Below are positions 47,901 through 60,100 of a stretch of 64,000 nucleotides of DNA, one piece after another. The notes beneath the pieces were generated by a model. That model had not been told where the DNA came from and did no database searches. It worked only from the letters and a program-made list of their open reading frames with translations. Source of the DNA: Hydractinia symbiolongicarpus (lineage: Eukaryota > Cnidaria > Hydrozoa > Anthoathecata > Hydractiniidae); NCBI RefSeq assembly GCF_029227915.1, contig NC_079884.1:14012001-14076000 (forward strand). The letters are read 5' to 3'. The translations under genes and the position numbers were made by a program. How positions within the stretch are numbered: position 1 is the stretch's first letter; every line of letters begins with the position of its first letter.

Positions 47901-50900
47901 ATGACCCTACTAAAGTTATTGATGTGGACAATGGATGGAAGACAAATGGTGCAGGTTTTAAAGGTACGCAAATAGCATTGTATAGCATTTTCTTTTATAA
48001 AAATCCAGTGAAATAGTTTCTTGGTAAAGCAAAAGAACATTTAGTCTAGTAAAATATGGGCATGTAATGAAGCCTTGTTGTGTTATCGAATCTAAAAAAC
48101 TATTTGTTTTTTAATCATCATAAATTACGACTGCATTATTTACACTGTTACGTTTTTTGTTTTGCTACTAGTGTTTGTATCATTAGTGGTTTTTCTTTCT
48201 TATCGGTCGTGAAAATTAATTCCCATGTATATTTTTCAGTTCACAACACTTAAATAATTCAAATTTTTTTTTAAAAGTTCCTTTAATGCTATATGCAAAC
48301 TTTTTCTTGTATCTACTCTCCATTGTAACTCTCCATCGTATAAAATGGAGTAGTAGAATGTTTTATGATTCTCCTTTTTTCGGTTCTTAGTAACGTCTAG
48401 TAACATCTCTTACCAGCTATTGAATTGTGTGTTTACCATTGTAGTTAGTGACAGATTTGGTTTTGGTATACTTGATGCGATGGCGATGATTAAACTTGCT
48501 AAAAACTGGACAACTGTACGTCCACAAATTTCCTGCGAACACGAAAATGCAGCACATAGGTGAGCAAGTTATAATTTAATGAATTAGTAATTTTTGAAGT
48601 ACTTGACTTAAGCTCAAATAACCTCTGGAAAATATTATTTTTGTTTATATTTTATTTATGTCTATTTTGTTATATGCTGTATGTCTGCTTGTTGCTGTTC
48701 TCCACATCTTTTTAATTCAATCTGAAATTGCAATTTAGAAGTACTTCATTTTTGGGTATACAGGCGATAGATGTATAAAATGATACACTTGAAAATACCA
48801 CAACCCTTACTTTAGCATTTTAGTATGGATGACCTTCTTGGAGGATTGGTCACACCCCGAACGGAATCGATTTCTATGTTGTTTGATTTTTATATACGTT
48901 AATAGCATATGGAATAAGAGCGAAATTTAATAAGAATGTTTTTTTTTAACTTTCTAGGGCAATTCCATCAACAGGAAGCTTGACGGACAAGATAAAGCTT
49001 TCAAACACATGTGGTATTACAAAGTTGGAACACGTTGTCTTACTTCTCAACTTAACATTTACACCACGACGCGATTTGCAGGTCGAGGTGAAAAGTCCGA
49101 GCTCTTTGGTGTCGTACATGCTACTCCCAAGAAAGATGGACTTTGGGAGTGAGATTAAGATGTACTCAACCATGTCTATGCATTACTGGGGAGAAAATCC
49201 AGCTGGAGAATGGGAGGTTTTGTTCAAGAATGCAAATTCTGCAACTAAAAGCAATGGTAGGTTTTAGCTTGTTAATTTATTGAAATTGTTGCGGTTACAA
49301 ACGTGCAGCAAAGGGACAACTGTAGTTTGAATACTATGTATTCTGACAGCAATAGTGCACTAGAATTTTTCAGATTCAGAGTCACTTTGAGCAAGGCAAA
49401 TTCCAAAAAACCTATGACATCGATATTACATTTGTTTGAAGTCATAGTAGGCTGCAGTAGTCTCTAAAATGAATCACTGTATGGTGTTTTGCAAGATTGT
49501 TAAAGGTTACCAGTGATGAATTTTTAAATAGTTGTCTTTATTTAGGATGGGCAACTGTTCTAGGATTTTTTAGATTCCTTTTGGAGTTTTTTTATACGGG
49601 AGATGAACTTTAAAAAATCCAATTTTTAAGTTTTGTTTTGAGAATTTTTTTGTAAATTCAGAGAATTTCTGACAAACGAATGCTTAATTTACCCATGAAA
49701 TTTGATTTTTCCGGTCTTTCTGTTGCTTCTGTGCTGCTATGTTTTTTAAAAAATATAAAAATATTCTGGAATTTTTCCAGAATTTCATAAAAATTCTATA
49801 GGCCGCTTGTTATGATAATCTGCAACATATGATCGTTATTGTAAGACTAGCTTGACTAAAAAAAACAACGGTGCTGCTATTACCCCCTGAAAAAAAATAT
49901 AATGTTTTTTTTTCCGGAAAAAAAACGCGAAATATTGCACCCAAAAGGTATGTTTTTACAGCTTATATTTATGCAGCCGCGATTGTTGCAAATGCGTAAA
50001 TTTATATTAAAATTGCGAAAATAAAGATTGCAAAAACTAAACTAATAACTATTATTTTCGCTTATAACCTAAAGTGAATTTTTTGCTGAATATATACATT
50101 TAATTTTGATGTGGAAAAAAGTTAGATTTTAAACGAACAAGAAGTCGCCTTTGATCACAACGTTTATAAACGAAATAATTGTGAGGAAATCTTTGCGATC
50201 CTATAGTTGTAGGTTTGGAGGAAGAAATATTGTGTGGAAATATGAAATAAAATGGTATTTTTACGAAACCAAAATCAATATCATTGTTACTATGATTTTT
50301 TGTGTACTATGCTGAAATAAAGTTTTAATATTTAGACCAATTTTCGACAAGGTACCAAAAACAATATTTTTTTGTTTATCATGCTTTTTTTCACCGACAT
50401 ATCAAGATTTTGACGTCACCAGCGTTTCCCAGCATGCTTTTTTGTTTACTCTGCCAAATTTTGTCGAAAACGGAAATGAGTCCCAGTGAGTAAATTATAC
50501 CCGGAAAACCACCACCAGAGTCCATGCTACAAGAAAAAAGAAGAAGATTTGAAAGTGAGGCCGAAAAAATGATCATACCATGGCTGCAGGAGCCTGTTTG
50601 ACAAATCACTCTCCTTCCACTTTTTACATATCATTATAGAGTTGTACCTGGGAATGTTCCACCTTAAACAAGATAGCTGGGTAGCATTGATAAAGTGTTA
50701 TGAACAATTTAAAAAACATTGTTTGTATACAATGGAGTCGATTAAAAAAACACATCAAAAACGTATTGCTATCTGCTTTAATAAAACGTAATATATAGGT
50801 AAAGCAAAATTCTTCAGGGTCGCTGTCAGACTTTAAAAACCTTAAAATAAAACTTACAGACCTTAAAAATCTTGATTGATATTCTGACCGCTACATATGC

Positions 50901-53900
50901 AAAAAATTCTGTACTTTATACTAAATATAAGCCACCCTACCTCATAAAAAACATAAAAAGCAGCCAAAATTTGGCAAAAGTCCTTAAAAATGTTAGAAAA
51001 AATTTGACAAATAATCTTTTGTCAGAAGACCTGGCGCAGCTCCCCAGTTCGAGCATCACTGTGAGCAATTTACCTTATCTAAGGTACAGGTGAATTGCTC
51101 ACAGCGATTCGGTCTTTTAATAATTTCTTCACAAGCTTGAGTGATATATCATTTAAAAACGTACAAAACATTCCAAACTGGTGAGTTCGTATGACAATTC
51201 ACTGCCAGCAGTACAAAAAAACCATATCTTTCGTTTAAATTAAAAGTCCCGTAACTTCAATAAAAATTAAAATAATGACTTGGCATATGTTTTTAGACCA
51301 ATTTGATAAAAACGAGCTAAATTATTTTTCTATTATCATCATATTTCCAGAAGTTAGCCATTTTCGGAGACACAGATAACTGATTTTGACGGTATATAAA
51401 TTTTGATAAAGCTAAATGCCCAAAACATGTAAATATTACCATGTTTCATGATTGAAATAAGTGAGATAGGGTCTAAACAAAACATGTCCTACGTTTGGTA
51501 TCAAATGTTTTAACCAGTTCAGAGCAATTAAAATTCCCTTTTTAAAGGGCTATGCCAGAATATTTAGCCAAAATTTATGCCATTAGAATATGGTTAAGGG
51601 TCTTTTTAACGCTACCACCCATGATAACCACTTGAGCTCTTTAGGACAGGTTAGCTTTAAAAAACCTGGCGCAGCCTGCCAATACCTCATCATTGTTAAA
51701 ACAGTTACCTGGCATTTTTTTTCTTTACTTAGTAAGTTCCTTTTAAATTTTTAACTTTTTAATCGTCGGCAAAAAATATAGATGTACCACCCAGCTGTTA
51801 TAAAACTTATTAATACTTATAGTCATAGCGTAGTAAAAATATTCTGTGAAGGATGAAGTAACACTTAAATTCAGGATTTGAATTTACCTAATTTGTAGAC
51901 AAGAAGCTGATAGCAGTATTAAGTATGGCTATATCCGTAAATATCAATGAGTCTACTTTAGTCGACTAAATCGACTTGTTTTAACCAACCAATCGAAAAC
52001 CACATAGTGACAGACAAAATATTTTTTCCCACAGCTTCTGTGTACCCCAGTTAATTATGCCGGCAAAATAACAAACTGGATATGTTTTAAAGCAGTTCTT
52101 TTACAATTACCTTTCTTCCTAAGGGTAAAAAACCTTAAATAATTTTCATGGTCAATGTCCTTTTCTTGATTACTTATAGTCTTGCTGAATTAAGCCAAAA
52201 AGACATTAAACCTTAAATAAAATCGAAAATTAAGTTTGCTACCGTTGAAAGGGCAGTTTTATGTAGAATATGGCGGTAAAAGTCTCAAACGTGACAAAAC
52301 TTGGAAAAAGTGTAGTTATGAGCGAAAACGTATGTTTTACAGGAAAATCAGAAAAACACAAAAATTAAAGTTTTAAGGATAAATTTCTTTATCACGGTAA
52401 GTGGTAAGACGTAAGGTCCCGTTCGCATTAGAAGCAAGCTAGATTTGCTTACGCGCCAACTACCGAGATATTTGCAGAAGGTATTTGTATGGAATTTTTT
52501 CATGGTTTTATTTTTAGGTACACTTAAGTATTACAAACTCATATTTTATGGAACTAGCAATGTTACTGCACCCGCCACACCCACAGCACCCACCACGCTT
52601 AAAGGATCAATGACAACCCCTGAAAGCTCTGCAGTGTCATGTAAAGGTAAGATTTTTACAAAGAAATAAAAGTCCAATATAAAATATTTCAACATGTAAA
52701 ATACAGACTCAGCCATTGTTGGAATTTCACACAGTTTTTAGATTGCTTCAGACGCCATTCCGTACTAAGACAGTATGCAAATCCAAAACATTTAAAGTTT
52801 TTGTTTTTGTTTGTTTAGGCATTTCATTACTTGCCATGATGTTGTTGGTTGTCTCACGTATTGTTTTCATGTAAATATGCCACGAATACTGTGTTGGTAT
52901 CAAAGTTAACATATTTTTTTTTATAATTCTGCAACATTAACTTAAATTAATTAGTCACTTTTTCTACGCATGATATTAAAAAATTCTAATGCTAAAAAAA
53001 TTTCTTCTAAAGAATTGATAAGCAACTTTTTATCCCCTCAAATATCTAAGAATATAATTTTTCGTGTTGGCGTTACTGTTATTCGAAAAGTTTTTTGTTT
53101 CTTCGCTAGAATCAAGTTTGTCTTGTAGGACTATATTTTGCTTTCCCTTGAACTGCTTTTTACTGAAGATCTGGAAAAATACGTTTATTATCGATTAATT
53201 TTTATATTTTTCTGTTTAGCCTATTTATCTGATAATTTGTCATAACGATTAGATTTAGCACTTCTGTTCAGTTAAATATATAATATATGTAATATAATTA
53301 GCAAGCATCGAAACTTTTGTGTATACATAAATGTACCCTTTTATTTATATTTTCTAAAGTAATTTATTCCTGATTCATAAAGAAACTGCACATATTGTAA
53401 ACTCGTCTTTCATTTATTTCTTACTCCCCGATATGTTTTAAACCTATCACCCTCAATCACCCTTATTCCTAAGACTAAAAAACTTAAATAACCTAAAAAA
53501 ATTTCATGGTCCTGAAAAATCTTTCTCTTGGTAACTTATAGTCTGGCTGATTTAAGCCCAAAAGCACTAAATCCAGAATAAAATTGGACATTAAGGTTGC
53601 TACCGTTGGAAGGGCATGTTTATGTACAATGGCGTTAAAAGCCTGAAACTTCAAAAACCTGGAAAAAGTGGAGTTATGAGCAAAAACTTTTGTTTCAGAC
53701 GAAAATGAAAAAAAAGACAAAAAAGATAAATTTTCTCAATCACGATACGTAATAAGACGTAGGTCTCGTTTGCATTAAAATCAAGGTAACGAGCCTGCTA
53801 CCGAGATTTTTGCAGAAGGTATTTACATGGACTTTTTTAGGCTTTTATTCAAAATTAAAAAAAGGCATTAGTTTTCGATGGTTTTATTTTTAGGTACACT

Positions 53901-54468
53901 CAAGTATTACAAACTCATATTTTATGGAACTAGCAATGTTACTGCACCTGCCACGTCTACAGCACCAACCACGCCTACAGTAACCAATACAACTACTGCA
54001 ACTACCACACCCACTACAGCTATTACTGAACCCACCGCAACCACTATGCCCAGTGCAGCCATTACTGCACCCACAACGCCCACTGCAACCACCAAGTCTA
54101 AAAAATCAACGCCAACTACCCCCGAAAACTCTGCAGTGTCGTGTAAAGGTAAAATGTTTGCATAGAAATAAAAGTATAATGCTGGATTTTTTAACCTGTA
54201 AAAATACACCTTCGCGGGGTACATACTCTATGGTCTATAATAATCTTCCTCCCTTCCGCTTCCTAATATTTAGGAAATTTTCCACCCAGGACATTCTTAT
54301 TCCAACATTTTCTACAGCATTTTTAATTGACCTTCCTTTAATTTAACCTTTAATTGACCTAAGTCCTCATTTAAGTCAAATACATTCAAAGTTGTTGTTT
54401 TTGTTTGTTTAGGCGTTTCATTACTTGCGATGATGTTGTTGGTTGTCTCACGTATTGTTTTCATGTAA
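41925..54468 (+). CDS. Divergent furin-like proprotein convertase with alternative last exons
   Basis: A subtilisin-family S8 protease with P-domain. Exons: 41925-42023, 42909-42998, 43082-43201, 44305-44360, 44438-44541, 45650-45837, 46251-46478, 46809-46909, 47848-47963, 48445-48559, 48958-49256. Two alternative endings follow: 52518-52646 + 52819-52874 (566 aa) or 53894-54148 + 54413-54468 (608 aa). Exon 1 encodes a signal peptide. The mature start follows RNRR in exon 2, leaving a propeptide of under 30 residues instead of about 80. Catalytic Asp (SVLDTG), His (KHGTNVAG), oxyanion Asn (GAGNEG) and Ser (SATSAAAA, not GTSA) are present. The P-domain (exon 11) is followed by a Thr/Pro-rich stalk and an 18-residue hydrophobic C-terminus with no cytosolic tail, possibly a GPI signal. 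All phases agree. A missed propeptide exon remains possible. Confidence 0.9.
42339..42670. repeat. ACCTTAAAAATC-family repeat in convertase intron 1
   Basis: It begins CAGGTGTCTGTCGAACCTTA and contains GTCTGCCGAACCTTAAAAA and GAAAACCTTAAAATTAGAC, ending near AATTGTCAGACTG. Related to sequences at 44934 and 50816; probably an hAT-like MITE family. Borders are approximate. Confidence 0.5.
43793..43854 (-). mobile_element. Possible tRNA-like SINE head in convertase intron 3
   Basis: The reverse strand reads GGACA..CAGTCAGTAGAGCA..GTTGTGAGTCC..TGTCC. That gives a pairing 5-bp acceptor-like stem, an A-box-like and a B-box-like element at tRNA spacing. It is too degenerate to be a working tRNA, and the surrounding element is not defined. 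Confidence 0.4.
44934..45376. repeat. ACCTTAAAAATC-family repeat in convertase intron 5
   Basis: It starts CAGTGTCTGCTGGACCTTAA, has AATCTTGAAACAAGAC within, and ends near TTGCTGACAGG, which roughly mirrors the start. The plus frame at 45184-45372 lies inside it and is not a gene. Confidence 0.5.
47040..47680. repeat. ~180-bp tandem repeat (CCACGGGTTCGCCCGTCC) in convertase intron 8
   Basis: At least three units each carry GAAAAATCCACGGGTTCGCC-type sequence, CCGTCCTTTATA, a GACAGACAGACGGACAGACG-like block and GGCTATTATTAT. Unit starts are near 47185, 47335 and 47510, with a more diverged unit before. One unit is split by a LINE fragment at 47361-47462. GC content is clearly higher than the surroundings. 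Confidence 0.75.
47361..47462 (-). mobile_element. ~100-bp LINE 3' end inserted in the tandem repeat
   Basis: A (CAT)n run, then TTCTCGGCTTAACGTCCG.. through CTTCCAATCTGAT, is the same 3' end as at 6521 and 17646. It interrupts GGGTTCGCCC|CCGTCC of the host repeat, whose unbroken form is present at about 47205 and 47525. Confidence 0.88.
50816..51032. repeat. ACCTTAAAAATC-family repeat in convertase intron 11
   Basis: CAGGGTCGCTGTCAGACTTT, then ACAGACCTTAAAAATCTTGA, ending near TTTTGTCAGAAGACCTGG. The phrase CCTGGCGCAGC at its right edge recurs near 51665. Confidence 0.5.
51059..51104. repeat. Hairpin in convertase intron 11
   Basis: CTGTGAGCAATTTACCT and AGGTGAATTGCTCACAG pair over 17 positions with one mismatch and a 12-nt loop. 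Confidence 0.75.
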
Positions 54469-55225
54469 ATGTGTCACGACAAATGTGTTTCTGTTTTTAT
54501 GGTTTTTAAACATCAACGAATATTAAATGGTTACTTTTTCTATGCATGATTTTATATTAAAGGAACCAAAAAGATTTCTTCCGAAGACTTGATAAGCAAC
54601 TTTTTATTCTCTCTAATATATGTAAATATCATTTTCGTGTCAGGTTTCTTATCATTCTAAGGGTTCTTTGTTGCTTTGCTGGAATAAAGTTCGCCTCATC
54701 CTCATGTAATAGTGGATTGTTTAACAACTTTTTCCTCAAAACTCCCTTAATTTTAATTCCACAACATCTGGCATTCTTTTGTTTTTAAAATCCTACATGG
54801 GCACGTTGTTCTCTCTTCTAAATTCTCAAAAAAGGATGAAAATTCCTGTCATAAGCCTTGAAATCTCCTAAAATTTGACTTCGTAAGAAGAGGGAATACC
54901 CTGTATTTTTTGTTTAGCCTTAGTATGTGTATTTTTTACTGGTAGTTTTAGCAGTAATATACATATACATCGAGCGAATAATAATGTCCACCTCGTTACC
55001 AGGGCATTTTGCGTTGTTGATGAAGTTGAAAGCGGCTGTAATAACGGCTCAGGGGCCACACCCTGGGGACGAGGTTGAATACATGTAATTTATAAGAACT
55101 CATTGTGTGTATATACATAAATGTACCCTTTTATTTATATTTTCTAAAGTAATTTATTCCTGATTTTTAATGCACATAATTTATACTTGTCTTTCATTTT
55201 TGTGTTTTACTTTCCGGTATGTTCT
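52115..55225. repeat. Tandem duplication of the convertase 3' end
   Basis: Copy 1 is about 52115-53440 and copy 2 about 53467-55225. Intron, both terminal exons and 3' flank all align: TTCATGGTC.., GTTATGAGC.AAAAC, exon 12/12', exon 13/13', then ATACATAAATGTACCCTTTT. Copy 2 is longer through a Thr-rich expansion of its stalk exon and insertions, including a MITE at 54989-55077. Confidence 0.88.
54989..55077. mobile_element. Short AACCTCG-family MITE
   Basis: 89 bp bounded by CCACCTCGTTACCAGGGC and CCCTGGGGACGAGGTTGA, interior TAATAACGGCTCA. It is absent from duplication copy 1 at the matching place, so it inserted after the duplication. Confidence 0.7.
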
Positions 55226-57161
55226 CTTTTAAAATTACCAACAAGGTAAGGGTTGTTAGCAATGCCAAAAAAATTAAATTAAATTTTTCATAGGCTTTTA
55301 CAAATCGCGTTTTCCCCTCATAAGACTGTTATCATAAAAGGTAGATTTATAAGAAGAGTTAAAAATCATAATATAGTTCCTATGGTTTTTTTTCGATTTT
55401 GGATTATTTTCCCTCCTGCGTTAATGAATTGATCAACAGATTCAGATGTGTGTTTTCAAGGAAGTGCATTACATTTAGCGGCAAAAAAGGTCTGTAAAAA
55501 TGTTTATTTGGTAAAAATATTAGTCACTTGCACAAAATTTAGTCATTTTTTAACGCTAATAAGATTTGCCAACCTTTTCTTATGGGCCCTTATAACGCCG
55601 TCCCTAAGTCGGCAATATTTTATGACTGGCAGAAATAAGAAAATAAAAATTAGCAGCGTTTGGATAATTTACAGAACGTTCTATTTCTCTCAACCATGTC
55701 TCAACTCGACCACAAAATTAAAAAAAAATTCTGATTATCTGATATCAAAGAATGTGTTTTCTTTCGGTCGAGTTACATTCAACAAAGCGTGTTGGTTTCC
55801 TCCTCTTAGAGTGCGTAGCGAATTTTGTTTTTGTTTTCACATGGCGGTGACCCTTTTAAAACCAGGGTTATATCGGAAGACCGTTTTTAAACGACTTGCT
55901 GACGCCTAATTCGAATTTGTGGTAGTCTCAGAGAATAATTAGTGGAATCGCGAAGCGTTTACAGCACTAATACATTCTTCATAGTTGCGTTCAAACCCAC
56001 TGAAATCAATTATCATGTAATCTGCTTTTTGCGGCATAAAAGGCAGTATTTTTCGGAACGATCCACGGTGAAGGTTCGGGTTTCCGTCACCAACAACAAA
56101 ACAAGTAAGAATTAGAACGAGGCTGTACATTTGGCTTTCGTCAACAATCCATTCCGAAAAAAAGTTTAGCCGGTACGAATACTTTATCTTCTGTAAAGCC
56201 TTGTATAACACCTCAGTCAAAGTTTCAAATTTGTTATATAGCAATAATACCACCTTTTTCTAATGCAGTTTTTTGTTCGAAAAGAAACACAAAATCAGGG
56301 GTACATCACTCAAATACGTATGTTACGTAACACAAAAAGAAAACACATTTCACCTAAGTAATAGACTAATAAATTAAAAATCTTTAAAAAAACTCGTCTT
56401 TTTCTGGTCTGTTGAAATCTATTAAAAAAAATTGGAAAATTTGTGTTATGTACACCATTAACAATTATATGGTTTTATCATTATCAATGGCAGTCAATGG
56501 CAAGAGGGGAATCTTTTCGCATTGATTATAAGTTACTTTGCTTTTTAGTTATTTACTTTGTTCATTATCATTATAATTCTAAACTTTTGTGGTAAAGTTT
56601 GTTACGTACGTATGCTTTTTTGCAGTACATTGAACGCTATACAGCTGATTATGCATTTTTTTGAAATGAAGGGCTATGTTATTGAGGTGGTGGTATATTA
56701 TATAACAAAATAGAGACTTTGACGGACAGCATATACATGGCTTCACAGGAGATGCTAAAAGTGCTGCACACCGAAGGATTGGTGACCGAATCTCAGCTAA
56801 ATTGATAGAATCTGCAATAAGCAAAGTTCGACTGAAATGCAACTTAAAATCAAACTTAAAACACGCTAAATTGCATAAAGATTTGAATTATTACAAGAGT
56901 TTCTTTGAAAGGAAACCAATTTCCAATAACGGGTCGAAATCCGTTAGTTTGGGCGCAGGAGTATTCGTTACAAATGATTAAAGTTATCAAAAACAAAGAT
57001 TTTTTCTACTAAAATATAAATTTTATTAACAAAATTTAATAACAAAACACCTTGCTCAGGTCAAGATATAAAAATGTTTTCTAATACGGAGCCACTAAGT
57101 ACGTCAAGACATAACATACAGTAAAAAACATACACCACCATCAACATCATCTGATTCTTTA
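55226..57161. other. Region between convergent genes; unassigned coding-like strips
   Basis: Two plus-strand stretches look exon-like. At 55446-55490, after ATTCAG, DVCFQGSALHLAAKK has an ankyrin-repeat flavour. At about 56714-56980, about 89 open codons follow an AAATAG acceptor-like site (HIHGFTGDAKSAAHRRIGDR..). A minus-strand frame at 55939-56253 is also unassigned. None is recognised, and no complete gene can be built. Confidence 0.35.
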
Positions 57162-60100
57162 TCACCTTCTCATATGAAGAAAGTTGCATCGGTCACCGTT
57201 TCGACAACCACGCTGCGACAGAAAATGCTGACAAACGGCTAAAAAATAACATTATTAAGTCAGATATAAAAAAATTGCCTCATTACGTCAACCATTATTG
57301 GGGTGTTTTACGCCGCAGCGTTAACTGGACCCGATTTATGAATAATCATGGCGTATAATAAGTAGGGTAAAATTTACCTTTCTCTCTGTCATCTCGATTT
57401 CTTCCTCCACGACCCCTATTTGGTCCAGGTCCAAAATTACGATCATCTCGTCCCCAATCTTCTCTTCGATCGTCATAATTCCAATCGTTTCCGCCACGGT
57501 TTCGATCAAAATTCCCACCTCGATTTCCACGTCCACGATTACCGCCACGCCGAAATCCTCTTCCACCACCGTTGCCAAAATCATTGAAATCGTTATTACT
57601 GTGAGGTGGAGGGCCAAAGTTTCCTCCGTCACGGTTGTTCTGTCCTGTGTGAAAGTTGTTATTAAAACCATCATTGTAGTGGTCATCATTAAAGTTATTC
57701 CAGTCATCGTTATAGCCTGGACCCTAGAATAAACAATAAGAAGACAAGATTACGAAAGATAGTTTAACGTAGTTTTAGTCACTTGAACTTGAAAACAAAA
57801 AAATACCTGAGGTGGAGGGCCATCCCATCTTGGTTGCTGTCCTCCCATACGAGGGTTAAATGCGCCTCTGTTCATTATAGGACCACCTCTGCCTCCTCCG
57901 TTGAATCTTGGTCCAGGGCCACCACGCCCACGCGGATTTGGTATAGGGTTCTGCATAATTGACGGAATTGAATCTTGGTTTATTAAATTGTTGTTCATTG
58001 CTTGACTTTTACTAGCTGGATGATTGGGAGGTGGCGGTGGACCGTTATTAGAGATCATGCCTACATAGAAATGAAATAATGATAACGGAAGATGACTTAA
58101 AACAGGTAATAATTCAAGACTATTTTCACTTTCATGAACAAGAAACGTTGCAGCAAAAAAACGACCGCAAAAAATGAAATTTTATTGTAAGTTGTTTTTA
58201 GCCCTTATTGAGTGCCCCAAGAAGTCGCTTGCAAAAGTCGAAATTCAAAAACAACTCAAGTATAAGGTGGCTATAAAATAGCTTCTGACTTTTCAAGTAT
58301 ATTTTCATTAAAGAAAGTGCCAAAACAATTCAAGGAACAGTTGGCTGACATGGTATTGTTCTTAAATTTAAATGAGAACTAAACTATGCTAATAACGTAC
58401 TGACATTTCCTGCTTCTTTATTCATGTAGCCAAATTTGCTAAGCAAAAAATATTCAAATCCCGAATCAAGGGACCAAGAACACGCTTGGCGTATATGCGC
58501 GTCATGCTTACTTCGAAGACATATAAGCAGTGAAATTTATATTTATGGGCTAAAACAGGGAAGGATAGAAAAAAGATTTTTAAAACAGGCAAATATTTAT
58601 TGATAAATAACACATGTACATTATACATATCTACCGTCCAAATTTGTGTAGTTGCTAGTACTCTGTTCTGTGCTATCACACATACGAGAATGAAAAGCAT
58701 GTAAGTATACTGAAATGAATGGTGCCCAAAATCGTTTTTACAATTCATTTATAGTTTGCTCAAATTGTGTTCCATAAGACAATCTTTCAACTTATTTTTG
58801 AATTAATTAATTACTACTTAAATAATTACTACTTTTACTTCCCATTTAACACCACCTTCAATAATTGCGGTACGTACCACAACAATACGAAGCCCGTATA
58901 TAGGAGAGAGAGAAAGAGCGAGAGTACGGATCTAAAAAAAAAGAACACGAACCAAGAAAGCTTTGGCAATCCGCACACACTTACCGTTTTGTCCTAACAA
59001 TCCCGAATTAATATTCGGCATAGATTTATTCCCTTGCTCGTTTGTAGAAACAGGTGGATTATTGGTTCTCATCAACTGGCTCATTATACTCTGAACTGCG
59101 GGAGATACATCTAATATCGAACCCTTGTGTTTTTGATTTGGATTTTGCTGTAAGGGTGGATTTTTTGTGGACGATTTTGCGAAATTGAAATCTTCTTCAG
59201 AAATAAGAGGTTGTACTTTCTGTGACGCTTGTTGGTTGGTTGATTTAGCAGGAGGAAACACTGTGCCATCCTGTTAGGTGAAATATTTGGTTATGTAAGA
59301 TAAAAATAGGGAAAAGGTTATAATTCTGGTATTCTGATTAAACGAGACGAGACTTACTTCATCATGCGGAATAACACGGGGTTGCGTTCGATTACTGTGG
59401 TCTTCCGGATCGAAGTCCGGTTCGGATGGGTTAGACGGCAAGCTACATAAATAAAACGGAATATTTAAAATCGTATAATAATACCTCACAAACACACTAC
59501 TTTTTAGAGTTTTTCTAGAGCTCAGATCTGATAAACATCAAGACATCAGGTCAAAGTGAAGATTTTTGATCATCACAGCTCCATTTAGTAATCAAAAGCG
59601 TAAGCAATTTATACCTTTCTTTTGTCAAGAAAATAAATGCAAGAACTGTCTTTTCTCGTTCAGCCTGAAATAAAGTAAACAAAAGAACGTTTAAAGAAAA
59701 AGCACCTTCAGGGAAATTTGTCTTTGGTTTATGTACAGAAATATGATTATAGCAATACAATAATACTAACACAAAAAAAATTGAGGAAACGAGGAAAGTA
59801 GATAATTGACCAACACAGCACTAGGCTGGATAACCTTTTTACAAGACGGACGTTACACCCTTCTATTTAATACGAAAAATGACTTAAATTTAGGCCAAGT
59901 CCATCGTTTAGCACGTAAAACAGTCCATCTACATAAAATGAAAAATATACCTGTATAAATTTCTCACGGCTTTTCTCACCAGGTGTAAAATTTTGGACGC
60001 CAGCGTTGTCAACAGGAATTAAACGACCCCACTAAACAGGAACAATAACATATAAATGTTAGGATTCACACAAGTTACAAATATTATGCATACGCAACTA

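Noticed and set aside
53922-54224. A 100-aa Val/Ala-rich minus frame
   Set aside because: Antisense of the Thr/Pro-rich stalk exon.
55448-55909. A 153-aa plus frame
   Set aside because: Only the first ~15 codons look protein-like; the remainder is an AT-rich chance frame beyond a plausible donor site.
57336-57707. A 123-aa minus-strand frame rich in Thr and Ile
   Set aside because: Out-of-frame reading of the PNUTS RGG exon; the real frame is Gly/Asn/Arg-rich and continues to the CCCH exon.
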